This document shows, piece after piece, positions 7,824 to 16,781 of a stretch of DNA of 64,000 nt (positions are counted from its first letter, which is position 1; every line of letters starts with the position of its first letter). The notes below the pieces were generated by a model. It searched no databases, had not been told where the DNA came from, and saw only the letters and a list, made by a program, of their open reading frames with translations. The stretch lies in the NCBI RefSeq assembly GCF_026627445.1, contig NZ_JAPNLJ010000031.1, positions 37,463 to 101,462 on the forward strand. The letters are read 5' to 3'. A program made the position numbers and the translations under genes. This DNA comes from Streptomyces sp. H27-H1 (GTDB lineage Bacteria > Actinomycetota > Actinomycetes > Streptomycetales > Streptomycetaceae).

Positions 7824-9974
7824 ATGCGGCCCGTATCGAAGATCGAACGCACGGTGGCGCCTTTCGAGGTCGTCAGCTCCTACACGCCCAGCGGCGACCA
7901 GCCGGCGGCCATCGCCGAGCTGGAGAAGCGCATCCGTGCAGGTGAGAAGGATGTCGTGCTGCTCGGCGCGACCGGAACCGGCAAGTCGGCGACGACCGCC
8001 TGGATGATCGAGAAGCTCCAGCGGCCCACACTGGTGATGGCGCCGAACAAGACGCTCGCCGCCCAGCTGGCGAACGAGTTCCGCGAGCTCCTGCCGAACA
8101 ACGCCGTCGAGTACTTCGTCTCGTACTACGACTACTACCAGCCCGAGGCCTACGTACCGCAGTCGGACACCTACATCGAGAAGGACTCCTCGATCAACGA
8201 GGAGGTGGAGCGGCTGCGCCACTCCGCGACCAATTCCCTCCTCACCCGGCGCGACGTCATCGTCGTCGCCTCCGTGTCCTGCATCTACGGCCTCGGCACC
8301 CCGCAGGAGTACGTCGACCGGATGGTCCCCCTCAAGGTCGGCGAGGAGATGGACCGCGACCAGCTGCTGCGCCGCTTCGTCGAGATCCAGTACACGCGCA
8401 ACGACGTGGCCTTCACCCGGGGCACTTTCAGGGTGCGCGGAGACACCATCGAGATCTTCCCGGTCTACGAGGAACTGGCCGTCCGCATCGAGATGTTCGG
8501 GGACGAGATCGAGGCCCTGTCCACCCTGCACCCGCTGACCGGCGAGGTGATCAGCGAGGACCGCGAGCTCTACGTCTTCCCCGCCAGCCACTACGTCGCC
8601 GGCCCCGAGCGCATGGAGAAGGCGGTCCGCGGCATCGAGGCCGAGCTGACCGAGCGCCTCGCCGAGCTGGAGAAGCAGGGCAAGATGCTGGAGGCGCAGC
8701 GCCTGCGCATGCGCACCACCTACGACCTGGAGATGATGCGCCAGATCGGCTCCTGCTCCGGCATCGAGAACTACTCGCTGCACATGGACGACCGCGAGCG
8801 CGGCTCCGCCCCGAACACCCTGATCGACTACTTCCCCGAGGACTTCCTCCTCGTCATCGACGAGTCGCACGTCACCGTGCCCCAGATCGGCGCGATGTAC
8901 GAGGGCGACGCCTCGCGCAAGCGGACCCTGGTCGACCACGGCTTCCGGCTCCCGTCGGCCCTGGACAACCGGCCGCTGAAGTGGGAGGAGTTCCAGAAGC
9001 GGATCGGCCAGACCGTCTACCTGTCGGCCACCCCGGGGAAGTACGAGCTCTCGCGCGGCGACGGCTTCGTCGAGCAGATCATCCGCCCGACCGGACTCAT
9101 CGACCCGGAGGTCGTGGTCAAGCCCACCGAGGGCCAGATCGACGACCTGGTGCACGAGATCCGCCAGCGGGTGGAGAAGGACGAGCGGGTCCTGGTCACC
9201 ACTCTCACCAAGAAGATGGCCGAGGACCTCACCGACTACTTCCTGGAGCTCGGCATCCAGGTCCGCTACCTGCACAGCGACGTCGACACCCTGCGCCGCA
9301 TCGAGCTGCTGCGCGAGCTGCGGGCGGGCGAATACGACGTCCTGGTCGGCATCAACCTGCTGCGCGAGGGCCTCGACCTGCCCGAGGTGTCGCTGGTGGC
9401 CATCCTCGACGCCGACAAGCAGGGATTCCTGCGGTCGGGGACCTCGCTGATCCAGACCATCGGCCGCGCGGCGCGCAACGTCTCCGGCCAGGTCCACATG
9501 TACGCGGACAGCATCACCCCGGCGATGGCGCAGGCGATCGACGAGACGAACCGGCGCCGCGAGAGGCAGGTCGCGTACAACACGGCCCACGGGATCGACC
9601 CGCAGCCGCTGCGCAAGAAGATCAACGACATCGTGGCCACGATCGCCCGGGAGGAGCTCGACACCGAGCAGCTGCTGGGCACCGGGTACCGGCAGACGAA
9701 GGACGGCAAGGCCCTCAAGGCACCCGTCCCGGCGCTGGGCGGGAAGGCTGCGACCGCCGCGTCGGGCGGCAAGGCCGGAGCCAGGGGCCAGAAGGGCCCC
9801 GTGGTGGCGACCGACCGTCCCGCCGCCGAACTGGCCGCACTCATCGAGCAGATGACCGAGCGGATGCGGGGCGCCGCGGCGGAGCTGCAGTTCGAGGTCG
9901 CGGCCCGGATCCGGGACGAGGTCGGCGAGCTGAAGAAGGAGCTGCGACAGATGAAGGAAGCGGGCCTCGCCTGA
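7824..9974 (+). CDS. uvrB: Excinuclease ABC subunit B
   Basis: The protein has 716 residues. It is the damage-verifying helicase-like subunit that UvrA loads and that recruits UvrC. Visible are the Walker A motif GATGTGKS (about residues 48-56), the beta-hairpin region with YYDYYQPEAYVPQSDTYI, the DESH box (VIDESHV, about residue 347), helicase motifs through GRAARN, and a C-terminal UVR/coiled-coil segment for UvrC contact (about residues 668-705). An Ala/Gly/Lys-rich linker of about 40 residues separates the helicase core from the UVR motif. The ATG lies at the predicted transcription start. Confidence 0.98.
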   Translation: MRPVSKIERTVAPFEVVSSYTPSGDQPAAIAELEKRIRAGEKDVVLLGATGTGKSATTAWMIEKLQRPTLVMAPNKTLAAQLANEFRELLPNNAVEYFVSYYDYYQPEAYVPQSDTYIEKDSSINEEVERLRHSATNSLLTRRDVIVVASVSCIYGLGTPQEYVDRMVPLKVGEEMDRDQLLRRFVEIQYTRNDVAFTRGTFRVRGDTIEIFPVYEELAVRIEMFGDEIEALSTLHPLTGEVISEDRELYVFPASHYVAGPERMEKAVRGIEAELTERLAELEKQGKMLEAQRLRMRTTYDLEMMRQIGSCSGIENYSLHMDDRERGSAPNTLIDYFPEDFLLVIDESHVTVPQIGAMYEGDASRKRTLVDHGFRLPSALDNRPLKWEEFQKRIGQTVYLSATPGKYELSRGDGFVEQIIRPTGLIDPEVVVKPTEGQIDDLVHEIRQRVEKDERVLVTTLTKKMAEDLTDYFLELGIQVRYLHSDVDTLRRIELLRELRAGEYDVLVGINLLREGLDLPEVSLVAILDADKQGFLRSGTSLIQTIGRAARNVSGQVHMYADSITPAMAQAIDETNRRRERQVAYNTAHGIDPQPLRKKINDIVATIAREELDTEQLLGTGYRQTKDGKALKAPVPALGGKAATAASGGKAGARGQKGPVVATDRPAAELAALIEQMTERMRGAAAELQFEVAARIRDEVGELKKELRQMKEAGLA

Positions 9975-10060
9975 CCCGGGGCCGGTCAGTAGGGTTGGCA
10001 CAGCCGCAGGTACACGCTGCGCACCCCCATCGGGGGAGGGCTATGGAGAGGGGACAGCGC

Positions 10061-10639
10061 GTGACGGTCAACATGACCAAGGGTCAGGCCATCAATCTGC
10101 AGAAGGCGGACGGAGGCACGCTGACCGCGGTCAGGATGGGCCTCGGCTGGCAGGCCGCCAAGCGCCGGGGGCTGTTCGGCTCGCGGACCCGGGAGATCGA
10201 CCTCGACGCGTCGGCGGTGCTCTTCGCCGACAAGCAGCCCGTGGACGTCGTATTCTTCCGCCACCTGCAGAGCGACGACGGCTCGGTCAAGCACACCGGC
10301 GACAACCTCGTCGGCGGTGTCGGCCAGGGCGGGGACGACGAGTCGATCCTCGTCGACCTGCAGCGCGTGCCGGTGCACATCGACCAGATCGTCTTCACGG
10401 TGAACTCCTTCACCGGCCAGACGTTCCAGGAGGTCGAGAACGCCTTCTGCCGCATCGTCGACGAGACTAACGGGCAGGAGCTGGCCCGCTACACCCTGGA
10501 CGGGGGCGGCCAGTACACCGCTCAGATCATGGCGAAGGTGTCGCGCGTCGGTGCGGGCTGGCAGATGACGGCCCTCGGGAACCCGGCCAACGGCCGTACC
10601 TTCCAGGACCTGATGCCGGCGATCCTGCCGCACCTGTAA
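10061..10639 (+). CDS. terD: TerD-family stress protein
   Basis: This 192-residue protein is a single TerD domain: GQAINLQKADGG near the start, LDASAVLFADKQPVDVVFF, then GDDESILVDLQRVP, and a C-terminal QDLMPAILPHL. TerD proteins are Ca2+-binding beta-sandwich proteins of the Ter stress system, linked in Streptomyces to tellurite resistance and development. GTG at 10061 has GGAGAGGGG suitably placed upstream; ATG at 10073 is possible. A TerD fusion gene follows on the same strand after a small hairpin, and a TerC-family gene lies beyond that, so three ter-related genes are clustered. Confidence 0.93.
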   Translation: MTVNMTKGQAINLQKADGGTLTAVRMGLGWQAAKRRGLFGSRTREIDLDASAVLFADKQPVDVVFFRHLQSDDGSVKHTGDNLVGGVGQGGDDESILVDLQRVPVHIDQIVFTVNSFTGQTFQEVENAFCRIVDETNGQELARYTLDGGGQYTAQIMAKVSRVGAGWQMTALGNPANGRTFQDLMPAILPHL

Positions 10640-10675
10640 GCAGGACCGGCAGTACGGCACAACAGCACAGCACGA

Positions 10676-10697
10676 CCGGGCCCGATCGAGGGCCCGG
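10676..10697 (+). terminator. Small hairpin between the two TerD genes
   Basis: CCGGGCCC (10676-10683) pairs with GGGCCCGG (10690-10697) across a GATCGA loop. With no U-tract following, it may only attenuate read-through from the first terD into the fusion gene, or be structural. Confidence 0.4.
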
Positions 10698-10729
10698 CGG
10701 AAGAACGGGTACGGGGGAGGGGCTGCACG

Positions 10730-12679
10730 ATGACGGCCGAACTGGTCCGGGGGCAGAACCACCCCCTGTCCCGGAGCCGGGTGGAGATCAGGGTCTCGGC
10801 GGGCACGCCCGTGCTCGCCCTGGCCCAGCTCGGCGACGAAGCGGGCCGGCTCGCCGGCCCCGGTGCGGTCGCCCACCCGGGCGCCCGCACCGTGCCCGGG
10901 CTGGAAGTGCCCGGCGCGGCCTCGGGGCAGCACCGCATAGCGGTCGACCTCGACGCGGTCGCACCGGCCGTCCACCGGGTCGGCTTCGTCCTGGTCCTGC
11001 CGCCCGGCGGCCCGGGGCACTTCGGCGCGGTCCCCGCCTCCTACGTGTGCGTGGCCGACCCGGAGGGCGCGGAGCTCGCCGGGTACACCCTGACCGGACT
11101 GGAGTCGGAGACCGCCGTCGTGGCCCTGGAGCTGTACCGGCGCCAGGGAGCCTGGAAGGTGCGCGCCGTCGGCCAGGGGTACGCCGACGGCCTCGGCGCG
11201 CTCCTGGCCGACGCCGGACTGACCGCACCGGCCGCCGCGGAGCTGGCCGCAGGCGCGCTGGGGACGGCGCCGGCCGGGGACATCACCCTGGCCGTCATGC
11301 CCGGCGGGCCGCCCCCGACCGTGCCGCGCGGCCTCCGGGCCCCGGCCCCGCAGGGTGTCCCGCCGTCGGCCGTCCCCACGCCACCGGAGCCCCTCCCGGT
11401 CTCCGGAGCCCCGTACGCCGGTACGCCGGGCACGGACACCCCGAGCTCCCCGCCCACCATCAGCTACGCCCACCCGCGCCGCCGCACCAGCACCGAGCCG
11501 CCCGAACCCGCCCCGCGCCCGGCAGCGCCGCCGCGGCCCGGCGAGCCGCCGCGCCCCGTCGCCGGGGACGCCGGCGGCTGGTCCATGGAGGAGCGGCTCT
11601 ACAACCAGGTCTGGGGCATGTTCGAGGATCTGGCCCGCTCCGTCGCCGCCTACCGCGGCGCCGTCGAGTTCGCCGACTCCCGGATGGACCGGGAGCTCGA
11701 CGAGGCGCTGTCCGACCCCCGCCACCGGCTCGGCGGCTCCGCGAACATCGCCCGGGACGCCGCCCGAACCCACCGCGAGGAACTGGTCGCGCGGGCGCAG
11801 GAAGCGCTCGACCGGGACCTGGTCCAGCTCGCCGCCGAGTCCGAGGTGGTCGAGCCCGCGCTGCCCGCCGCGTATGCCCGCTGGGACAACCCGGTCTGGC
11901 AGGCGCACTCCGTGCCCGCCGAAGCCCCGCTGGCCCTGCGCCTGGGCGACCTCCACCTGCCCGAGCAGCCCGGCCTGCGCATCCCCATGCTGGTCCGGGT
12001 CCCGCTGGAGCGCGGCCTGTGGATAGACAACGGCCGTACCGGCTCCGAGGCGGCCATGGCGATGGACACCGACCGGCTGCGCCGGGCCGCCATGGACATG
12101 GCCGTCGCGTACGCGGGGCGCATGCTGGCCGTCCACCCCGCCCACCGGTTCGCCGTCCACGTCATCGACGCGGCCGGCGCCGGAGCCGCCTCGCTGGCCC
12201 CGCTGGTGCGCGCCGGGGTCCTGGCCGGGGCGCCCGCCGCCGGGGCCGCGGGGGTCACCGAGACCCTGGAGCGGCTGACCCGTCGGGTGGACCTCGTACA
12301 GATGGCGGTGCGGGCCGGGGCCCCGGAGGACCTGCCGCCGGATGTGGACACCTCCGACCAGCTGCTGATCGTGCACGATTTCCCGCACGGGTTCGACGAT
12401 CGTGCCGTCACCCGTTTGCGCTACCTCGCCGACGAGGGGCCGGCGGTCGGCGTGCACCTGCTGATGGTCGCGGACCGTGACGAGGCTTCGGCCTACGGGC
12501 CGCTGCTGGACCCGCTGTGGCGCTCGCTCATGCGGCTGTCGCCCGTGCCGGACAACCACCTCGCCGACCCCTGGGTGCATCACGCCTGGATCTTCGAGCC
12601 GGACCTGCCCCCGCAGGGCAGCCGGGTCCTTGACCAGGCATTGGAGCGGGTCGCGGCGGCCCGGGGCGGCGCACGGTAG
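10730..12679 (+). CDS. TerD domain fused to a degenerate FtsK/HerA-like ATPase-fold domain
   Basis: The protein has 649 residues. Residues about 1-180 form a divergent TerD domain (LVRGQNHPLSRSRVEIRVSAG, VDLDAVAPAVHRVGFVLVLP). Residues about 195-280 are a Pro-rich linker. The remainder begins with an Arg/Glu-rich helical part (about 285-370) followed by a segment (LALRLGDLHLP, RGLWIDNG, HRFAVHVIDAAG, QLLIVHDFPHGF, GVHLLMVADRD) whose order recalls the N-terminal region of actinobacterial FtsK/HerA-like ATPases. I see no Walker A P-loop, so ATP hydrolysis is doubtful. ATG at 10730 has GGGGGAGGGG upstream. A role with terD is suggested by adjacency only. Confidence 0.75.
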   Translation: MTAELVRGQNHPLSRSRVEIRVSAGTPVLALAQLGDEAGRLAGPGAVAHPGARTVPGLEVPGAASGQHRIAVDLDAVAPAVHRVGFVLVLPPGGPGHFGAVPASYVCVADPEGAELAGYTLTGLESETAVVALELYRRQGAWKVRAVGQGYADGLGALLADAGLTAPAAAELAAGALGTAPAGDITLAVMPGGPPPTVPRGLRAPAPQGVPPSAVPTPPEPLPVSGAPYAGTPGTDTPSSPPTISYAHPRRRTSTEPPEPAPRPAAPPRPGEPPRPVAGDAGGWSMEERLYNQVWGMFEDLARSVAAYRGAVEFADSRMDRELDEALSDPRHRLGGSANIARDAARTHREELVARAQEALDRDLVQLAAESEVVEPALPAAYARWDNPVWQAHSVPAEAPLALRLGDLHLPEQPGLRIPMLVRVPLERGLWIDNGRTGSEAAMAMDTDRLRRAAMDMAVAYAGRMLAVHPAHRFAVHVIDAAGAGAASLAPLVRAGVLAGAPAAGAAGVTETLERLTRRVDLVQMAVRAGAPEDLPPDVDTSDQLLIVHDFPHGFDDRAVTRLRYLADEGPAVGVHLLMVADRDEASAYGPLLDPLWRSLMRLSPVPDNHLADPWVHHAWIFEPDLPPQGSRVLDQALERVAAARGGAR

Positions 12680-12780
12680 CCCGGGTCCGGGCGGTCGGCA
12701 GCCCGCCCGGATGACTGCCCGCTGACCAACCCTTGGCATTCCCTTTACCTTGGGCGCCTCTGGCGGGTACCCTGGTGAGT

Positions 12781-12936
12781 GCGGAGGGGAGTATTCCTGC
12801 TTTCCTGCTACGGCGTGCCCGTCAATACGGACTGCAATCGGTCCCGGGGCGTCGGCCCGTGGCCTCCTGGCCGTCCGGGTGGAAGAGACCTCCGGCAGCG
12901 ATGACGCTGACAAAGTTCTGAGCCATCTGCCGGAGG
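12781..12936 (+). ncRNA. yybP-ykoY family (Mn2+) riboswitch with Shine-Dalgarno-sequestering platform
   Basis: The aptamer starts GCGGAGGGGAGTA and closes with GGAAGAGACCTCCG. P1 pairs CGGAGG (12782-12787) with CCTCCG (12889-12894), and an internal GCTACGG element is present, as in yybP-ykoY RNAs. The 3' P1 strand is also part of CCTCCGGCAG (12889-12898), which pairs perfectly over ten bases with CTGCCGGAGG (12927-12936), the latter containing the terC Shine-Dalgarno CGGAGG. P1 and this stem cannot coexist. Metal binding should stabilise P1 and free the SD, giving translational activation. TerC/YkoY-type genes are the classic targets of this riboswitch class. Confidence 0.85.
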
Positions 12937-12946
12937 CGTGTTAATA

Positions 12947-13930
12947 GTGGACGTTTCGTTGACCCTCTGGGTGCTGACCATTCTCGGTCTGAGCATCCTC
13001 ATCGGCGCCGATTTCTTCATCGGCCGCAAGCCGCACGACGTCTCCATGAAGGAAGCCGGGATCTGGACGGTCGTCTGGATCGTCCTCGCCGGCCTCTTCG
13101 GCTTGGGCCTGCTGGTGTTCGGGCACGGCCAGGCCTCGCAGGAGTTCTTCGCCGGTTTCATCACCGAGAAGTCCCTGAGCGTGGACAACCTCTTCGTCTT
13201 CGTCCTGATCATGGCGAAGTTCGCGGTCCCCTCACAGCTCCAGCAGCGCGTGCTGCTGATCGGCGTGCTGATCGCCCTCGTCCTGCGCGCCATCTTCATC
13301 GCCGCCGGCGCCGCGATCATCACGAACTTCTCGTGGGTCTTCTACATCTTCGGCGCGTTCCTCATCTACACCGCGTGGAAGCTGATCCAGGAAGCCCGCA
13401 AGGACGAGGAGGAAGAGGAGTTCGAGGAGAACCGCCTCCTGAAGTCCATCGAGAAGAAGTTCGGCGTCGCCGACCGCTACCACGGCACCAAGCTCTTCAT
13501 CCAGAGCAACGGCAAGCGCATCCTGACCCCGCTGATGGTCGTCATGCTCGCCATCGGCACCACCGACGTGCTGTTCGCCCTGGACTCGATCCCCGCGATC
13601 TTCGGCCTCACGCAGGATCCGTACATCGTCTTCACCGCCAACGCCTTCGCCCTGATGGGTCTGCGCCAGCTGTACTTCCTCATCGGCGGCCTGCTCAAGA
13701 AGCTGGTCCACCTCAGCTACGGCCTCTCCGTCATCCTCGGCTTCATCGGCATCAAGCTCGTCCTGCACGCCCTGCACGAGTCGGGCCTGCACGTCCCGCA
13801 GATCTCCATCCCGGTCTCCCTGGGCGTCATCTGCGGTGTCCTGGTGATCACCACGATCACCAGCCTGATCGCCTCGAAGAAGCAGGCCGAGGCCGAGGCC
13901 GCGGCCGGCCCGGAGCACATCGACGCCTGA
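12947..13930 (+). CDS. TerC/Alx/YkoY-family integral membrane protein (probable Mn2+ exporter)
   Basis: The protein has 327 residues, eight or nine hydrophobic segments, and the family-specific acidic motifs ADFFIGRK, FITEKSLSVDNLFVFVLI and TTDVLFALDSIPAIFGL, whose Asp/Glu residues are thought to line a metal path. Members of this family export manganese. GTG at 12947 is chosen because CGGAGG (12931-12936) sits at the right distance; the in-frame GTG at 12938 would leave only one base after the SD and would place a rare TTA codon second. Regulation by the preceding Mn2+ riboswitch fits a metal-efflux role rather than tellurite resistance. Confidence 0.9.
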   Translation: MDVSLTLWVLTILGLSILIGADFFIGRKPHDVSMKEAGIWTVVWIVLAGLFGLGLLVFGHGQASQEFFAGFITEKSLSVDNLFVFVLIMAKFAVPSQLQQRVLLIGVLIALVLRAIFIAAGAAIITNFSWVFYIFGAFLIYTAWKLIQEARKDEEEEEFEENRLLKSIEKKFGVADRYHGTKLFIQSNGKRILTPLMVVMLAIGTTDVLFALDSIPAIFGLTQDPYIVFTANAFALMGLRQLYFLIGGLLKKLVHLSYGLSVILGFIGIKLVLHALHESGLHVPQISIPVSLGVICGVLVITTITSLIASKKQAEAEAAAGPEHIDA

Positions 13931-14008
13931 TCCTTCGTCGCGCGACCGGGGTGGCCCGGGCCTAGGCTGGTGAGTCCGCTTGGTCGCCGTACGACAGGAG
14001 GCCCTGTA

Positions 14009-15232
14009 ATGAGGCCGTACCGCATGCGTATGCGCCGGGCCTGCGTGGCCGTCTCGGCCGCAGGCCTACTCATCGCCCCGGTCGCCGCGGGTTCCGCGTA
14101 CGGGGCCACCGCCCCGGCGCCGTCCGTGTCCGCCGCTCCGTCCCCGGACGGCGACACGGGCTTCCCACAGCTCACCCCGGCCGTCGCGGCCCGACTGGAC
14201 GCGGCCGTGCGCCAGGTCATGGACCAGGCCAAGGTGCCCGGCGTGACCGTGGGCCTGTGGGCCCCGGGCAAGGGCAGTTACGTGAAGTCCTTCGGCGTGG
14301 CCGACAAGGCGACCGGTGCGCCGATGACGCCCGACCTCGGTGTGCGCATCGGCAGCGAGACCAAGACGTTCACGGTCACCGCGCTCCTGCAACTGGTCGA
14401 CCAGGGCAAGCTCGCCCTGGACGACCCGATCGGCAAGTACATCAGCGGAGTGCCGAACGGGGACCGCATCACCCTGCGCGAACTGGCGGGCATGCGCAGC
14501 GGGCTCTTCAACTACAGCGAGGACCCGGGCTTCGGCGCGAAGATCGCCTCCACCTTCACGCCGCAGCAGCTGCTGGCCATGTCCTTCAAGCATCCGGTGA
14601 ACTTCGCGCCGGGTGCGGAGTTCGAGTACTCCAACACCAATCTGATCCTGCTCGGCCTGCTGGTGGAGAAGATGACCGGCCGGCCGCTCCAGGAAGTCAT
14701 CGACCAGGACGTCGTGAAGGCCGCCGGGCTGAGCGACCGCACCCTCTTCCCGGTCGGGACGCAGTTCCCCGAGCCGCACGCGCACGGCTACACCACCGAT
14801 CTGCCCGGCGGCAAGCTCGTGGACGCGACCGACTTCAATCCCTCCTGGGCCTGGGCCGCCGGAGCCATGGTCTCCGACCTCCAGGACCTGCGCAGTTGGG
14901 CGAAGACCCTTGCCACCGGCACGCTGCTGACCCCCGCGACCCAGGCCGAGCGCCTGAAGACCCAGCCGATCGGCATCATCCCCGGCGCCGCCTACGGGCT
15001 CGGCATCTTCAACGTCCAGGGATGGATCGGCCACAACGGATCACTGCCCGGGTACGAGACCCTGACCGTCTACCTGCCGCAGGAGCAGGCGACCATGGTC
15101 GTCGTGCTCAACACCGACGACACGTACGAGGGCCAGGAACCCAGCACGCTCTTCGGCGAGGCGATCACCGGCATCGTGACCCCCGACCACGTGTACCCCG
15201 GCCACAAGCCGGTCGCGCCCAAGAGCAGCTGA
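14009..15232 (+). CDS. Secreted serine hydrolase of the beta-lactamase class C / D-Ala-D-Ala carboxypeptidase family
   Basis: The protein has 407 residues with a signal peptide (hydrophobic stretch about residues 10-32). All three catalytic signatures are visible: S116-E-T-K119 (SxxK), Y207-S-N209 (YxN) and H342-N-G344 (the KTG equivalent as HNG). The fold is that of serine beta-lactamases and DD-peptidases; whether the substrate is a muropeptide, a beta-lactam or an ester cannot be told. ATG at 14009 follows AGGAGG; an upstream in-frame start at 13970 adds 13 implausible residues. It follows terC by 78 bp and is convergent with the MHS transporter. Confidence 0.9.
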   Translation: MRPYRMRMRRACVAVSAAGLLIAPVAAGSAYGATAPAPSVSAAPSPDGDTGFPQLTPAVAARLDAAVRQVMDQAKVPGVTVGLWAPGKGSYVKSFGVADKATGAPMTPDLGVRIGSETKTFTVTALLQLVDQGKLALDDPIGKYISGVPNGDRITLRELAGMRSGLFNYSEDPGFGAKIASTFTPQQLLAMSFKHPVNFAPGAEFEYSNTNLILLGLLVEKMTGRPLQEVIDQDVVKAAGLSDRTLFPVGTQFPEPHAHGYTTDLPGGKLVDATDFNPSWAWAAGAMVSDLQDLRSWAKTLATGTLLTPATQAERLKTQPIGIIPGAAYGLGIFNVQGWIGHNGSLPGYETLTVYLPQEQATMVVVLNTDDTYEGQEPSTLFGEAITGIVTPDHVYPGHKPVAPKSS

Positions 15233-15244
15233 GCGGCTGCACGG

Positions 15245-16642
15245 TTATACGGGGGCGGCCGCTCCGGCCGCCTCCGTCTCCTTGTCCGTCTCCTTGTCCG
15301 CGCCCGGCGCGCCCGTCCGCTGCCGTACGACCGTCGGGTTCGTCTCCGGCAGCAGCGCGAAGCAGGCCAGCGAGACCAGGGCGATCGCCGTCAGGTACAC
15401 GGCAACAGCCCACGGCGGCCCGGAGCCGTCCGCCAGGGCCGTCGCCACGATCGGGGTCAGCGCCCCGCCCAGGACACCGCCGAGGTTGTAGCCGACGGCC
15501 GCGCCCGTGCAGCGGATCCGCGGGGGGTACAGCTCGGGCAGGTACGCGCCCACCACCGCGAACATCGTCACCATGCCGAACAGGGCGCCGACCAGCCCCA
15601 GGGTCATCAGCGGCGGGTCCGCGGTGCGCAGCAGCGCCACGAACGGGAACATCCACAGCGCGGACGCCGTGCAGCCCGCCAGGCACAGCGGGCGCCGGCC
15701 GTAGCGGTCGCCGAGCACCGCGATCACCGGGGTGGCCAGTCCCTTGAGGGCGACGGCCACCATGATGCAGGCCAGCATCACGGAGCGGTGCACGCCGAGG
15801 TGCTCGGTGGCGTACGCGAGGGACCAGGTGGTGACCGCGTAGAAGACCGCGTAGCCCACGGCCAGGGCCCCGCCGGTCAGCAGGAGCAGGCGCCAGTGGC
15901 CCCGTAGGACCTCGGCCAGTGGGGCGTCGGCCCGGTGGCCGGTCTCGGCCAGCGCGCGGAACGGCGGGGTCTCCTCCACCGAGCGGCGCAGCCACAGCCC
16001 GGTCAGGGCCAGCAGCCCGGCCACCCAGAACGGCACCCGCCAGCCCCACGCGGCGAACTGTCCGTCGGACAGCGCGCTCGACAGGACCAGCATCAGGCCG
16101 TTGGCCAGTAGGAACCCGACCGCCGGACCCATCTGCGGGAAGCTCGACCACAGCCCGCGCCGCTGCTCGGGGGCGTGCTCGGCGGTCAGCAGTACCGCGC
16201 CGCCCCACTCCCCGCCGAGGCCGAGGCCCTGGAGGAAGCGCAGCAGGACCAGCAGGATCGGCGCGGCCATCCCGATGGAGGCGTACGAGGGCACGCAGCC
16301 CACCGCCACCGTGGCCAGGCCGGTGAGCAGCAGGGAGGCGAGCAGCACCGGGCGGCGGCCGTACCGGTCGCCGATGTGGCCGAAGACGGCGGAGCCGAGC
16401 GGGCGGGCGAGGAAGCCGACGCCGAAGGTGCCGAAGGCGGCGAGGGTTCCGGCGAGCGGGGAGAAGGAGGGGAAGAAGAGCGGGCCGAGCACCAGGGCCG
16501 CGGCGGTGCCGTAGGCGAAGAAGTCGTAGAACTCGATGGCGGTGCCGGCGAGGGAGGCCGAGGCGATCCGGAGCATCGAGGGGTGCGGTGCGTCGGCCGG
16601 GACGGCCTGGGTGGGGGGAGCCGGGGAGGGGTCTTGTTGCAT
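15245..16642 (-). CDS. MFS transporter of the metabolite:H+ symporter (MHS) family
   Basis: The protein has 465 residues and about twelve transmembrane segments. The MHS hallmarks are the early AGTAIEFYDFFAYGTAA motif in helix 1, GHIGDRYGRRPVLLAS between helices 2 and 3, and FLQGLGLGGEWGGAVLL in helix 4, followed by AEHAPEQRRGLWSSF. Relatives take up shikimate, proline-betaine, alpha-ketoglutarate or citrate with protons; the substrate here is not determinable. The short acid-poor N-terminus is Pro/Ala rich. No catabolic genes adjoin it, so the context gives no clue to substrate. Confidence 0.9.
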   Translation of the reverse strand: MQQDPSPAPPTQAVPADAPHPSMLRIASASLAGTAIEFYDFFAYGTAAALVLGPLFFPSFSPLAGTLAAFGTFGVGFLARPLGSAVFGHIGDRYGRRPVLLASLLLTGLATVAVGCVPSYASIGMAAPILLVLLRFLQGLGLGGEWGGAVLLTAEHAPEQRRGLWSSFPQMGPAVGFLLANGLMLVLSSALSDGQFAAWGWRVPFWVAGLLALTGLWLRRSVEETPPFRALAETGHRADAPLAEVLRGHWRLLLLTGGALAVGYAVFYAVTTWSLAYATEHLGVHRSVMLACIMVAVALKGLATPVIAVLGDRYGRRPLCLAGCTASALWMFPFVALLRTADPPLMTLGLVGALFGMVTMFAVVGAYLPELYPPRIRCTGAAVGYNLGGVLGGALTPIVATALADGSGPPWAVAVYLTAIALVSLACFALLPETNPTVVRQRTGAPGADKETDKETEAAGAAAPV

Positions 16643-16781
16643 GGTGCAGCAATTACCCCGCCCCGCCCCCTCAGGACGTGCGTTCGGCTGTCAATGACCG
16701 GAAGGAAGTGCGGTCCGGCGTGAGGTTGACGGGTTGCCCCGCCGCCCCGCCGTCCCGCCGCGCAGCCGTCCGGGCCGGGTA

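Noticed and set aside
10676..10697. Strong terminator between terD and the fusion gene
   Set aside because: The stem is only eight base pairs with no U-tract, so it is listed only as a weak hairpin.
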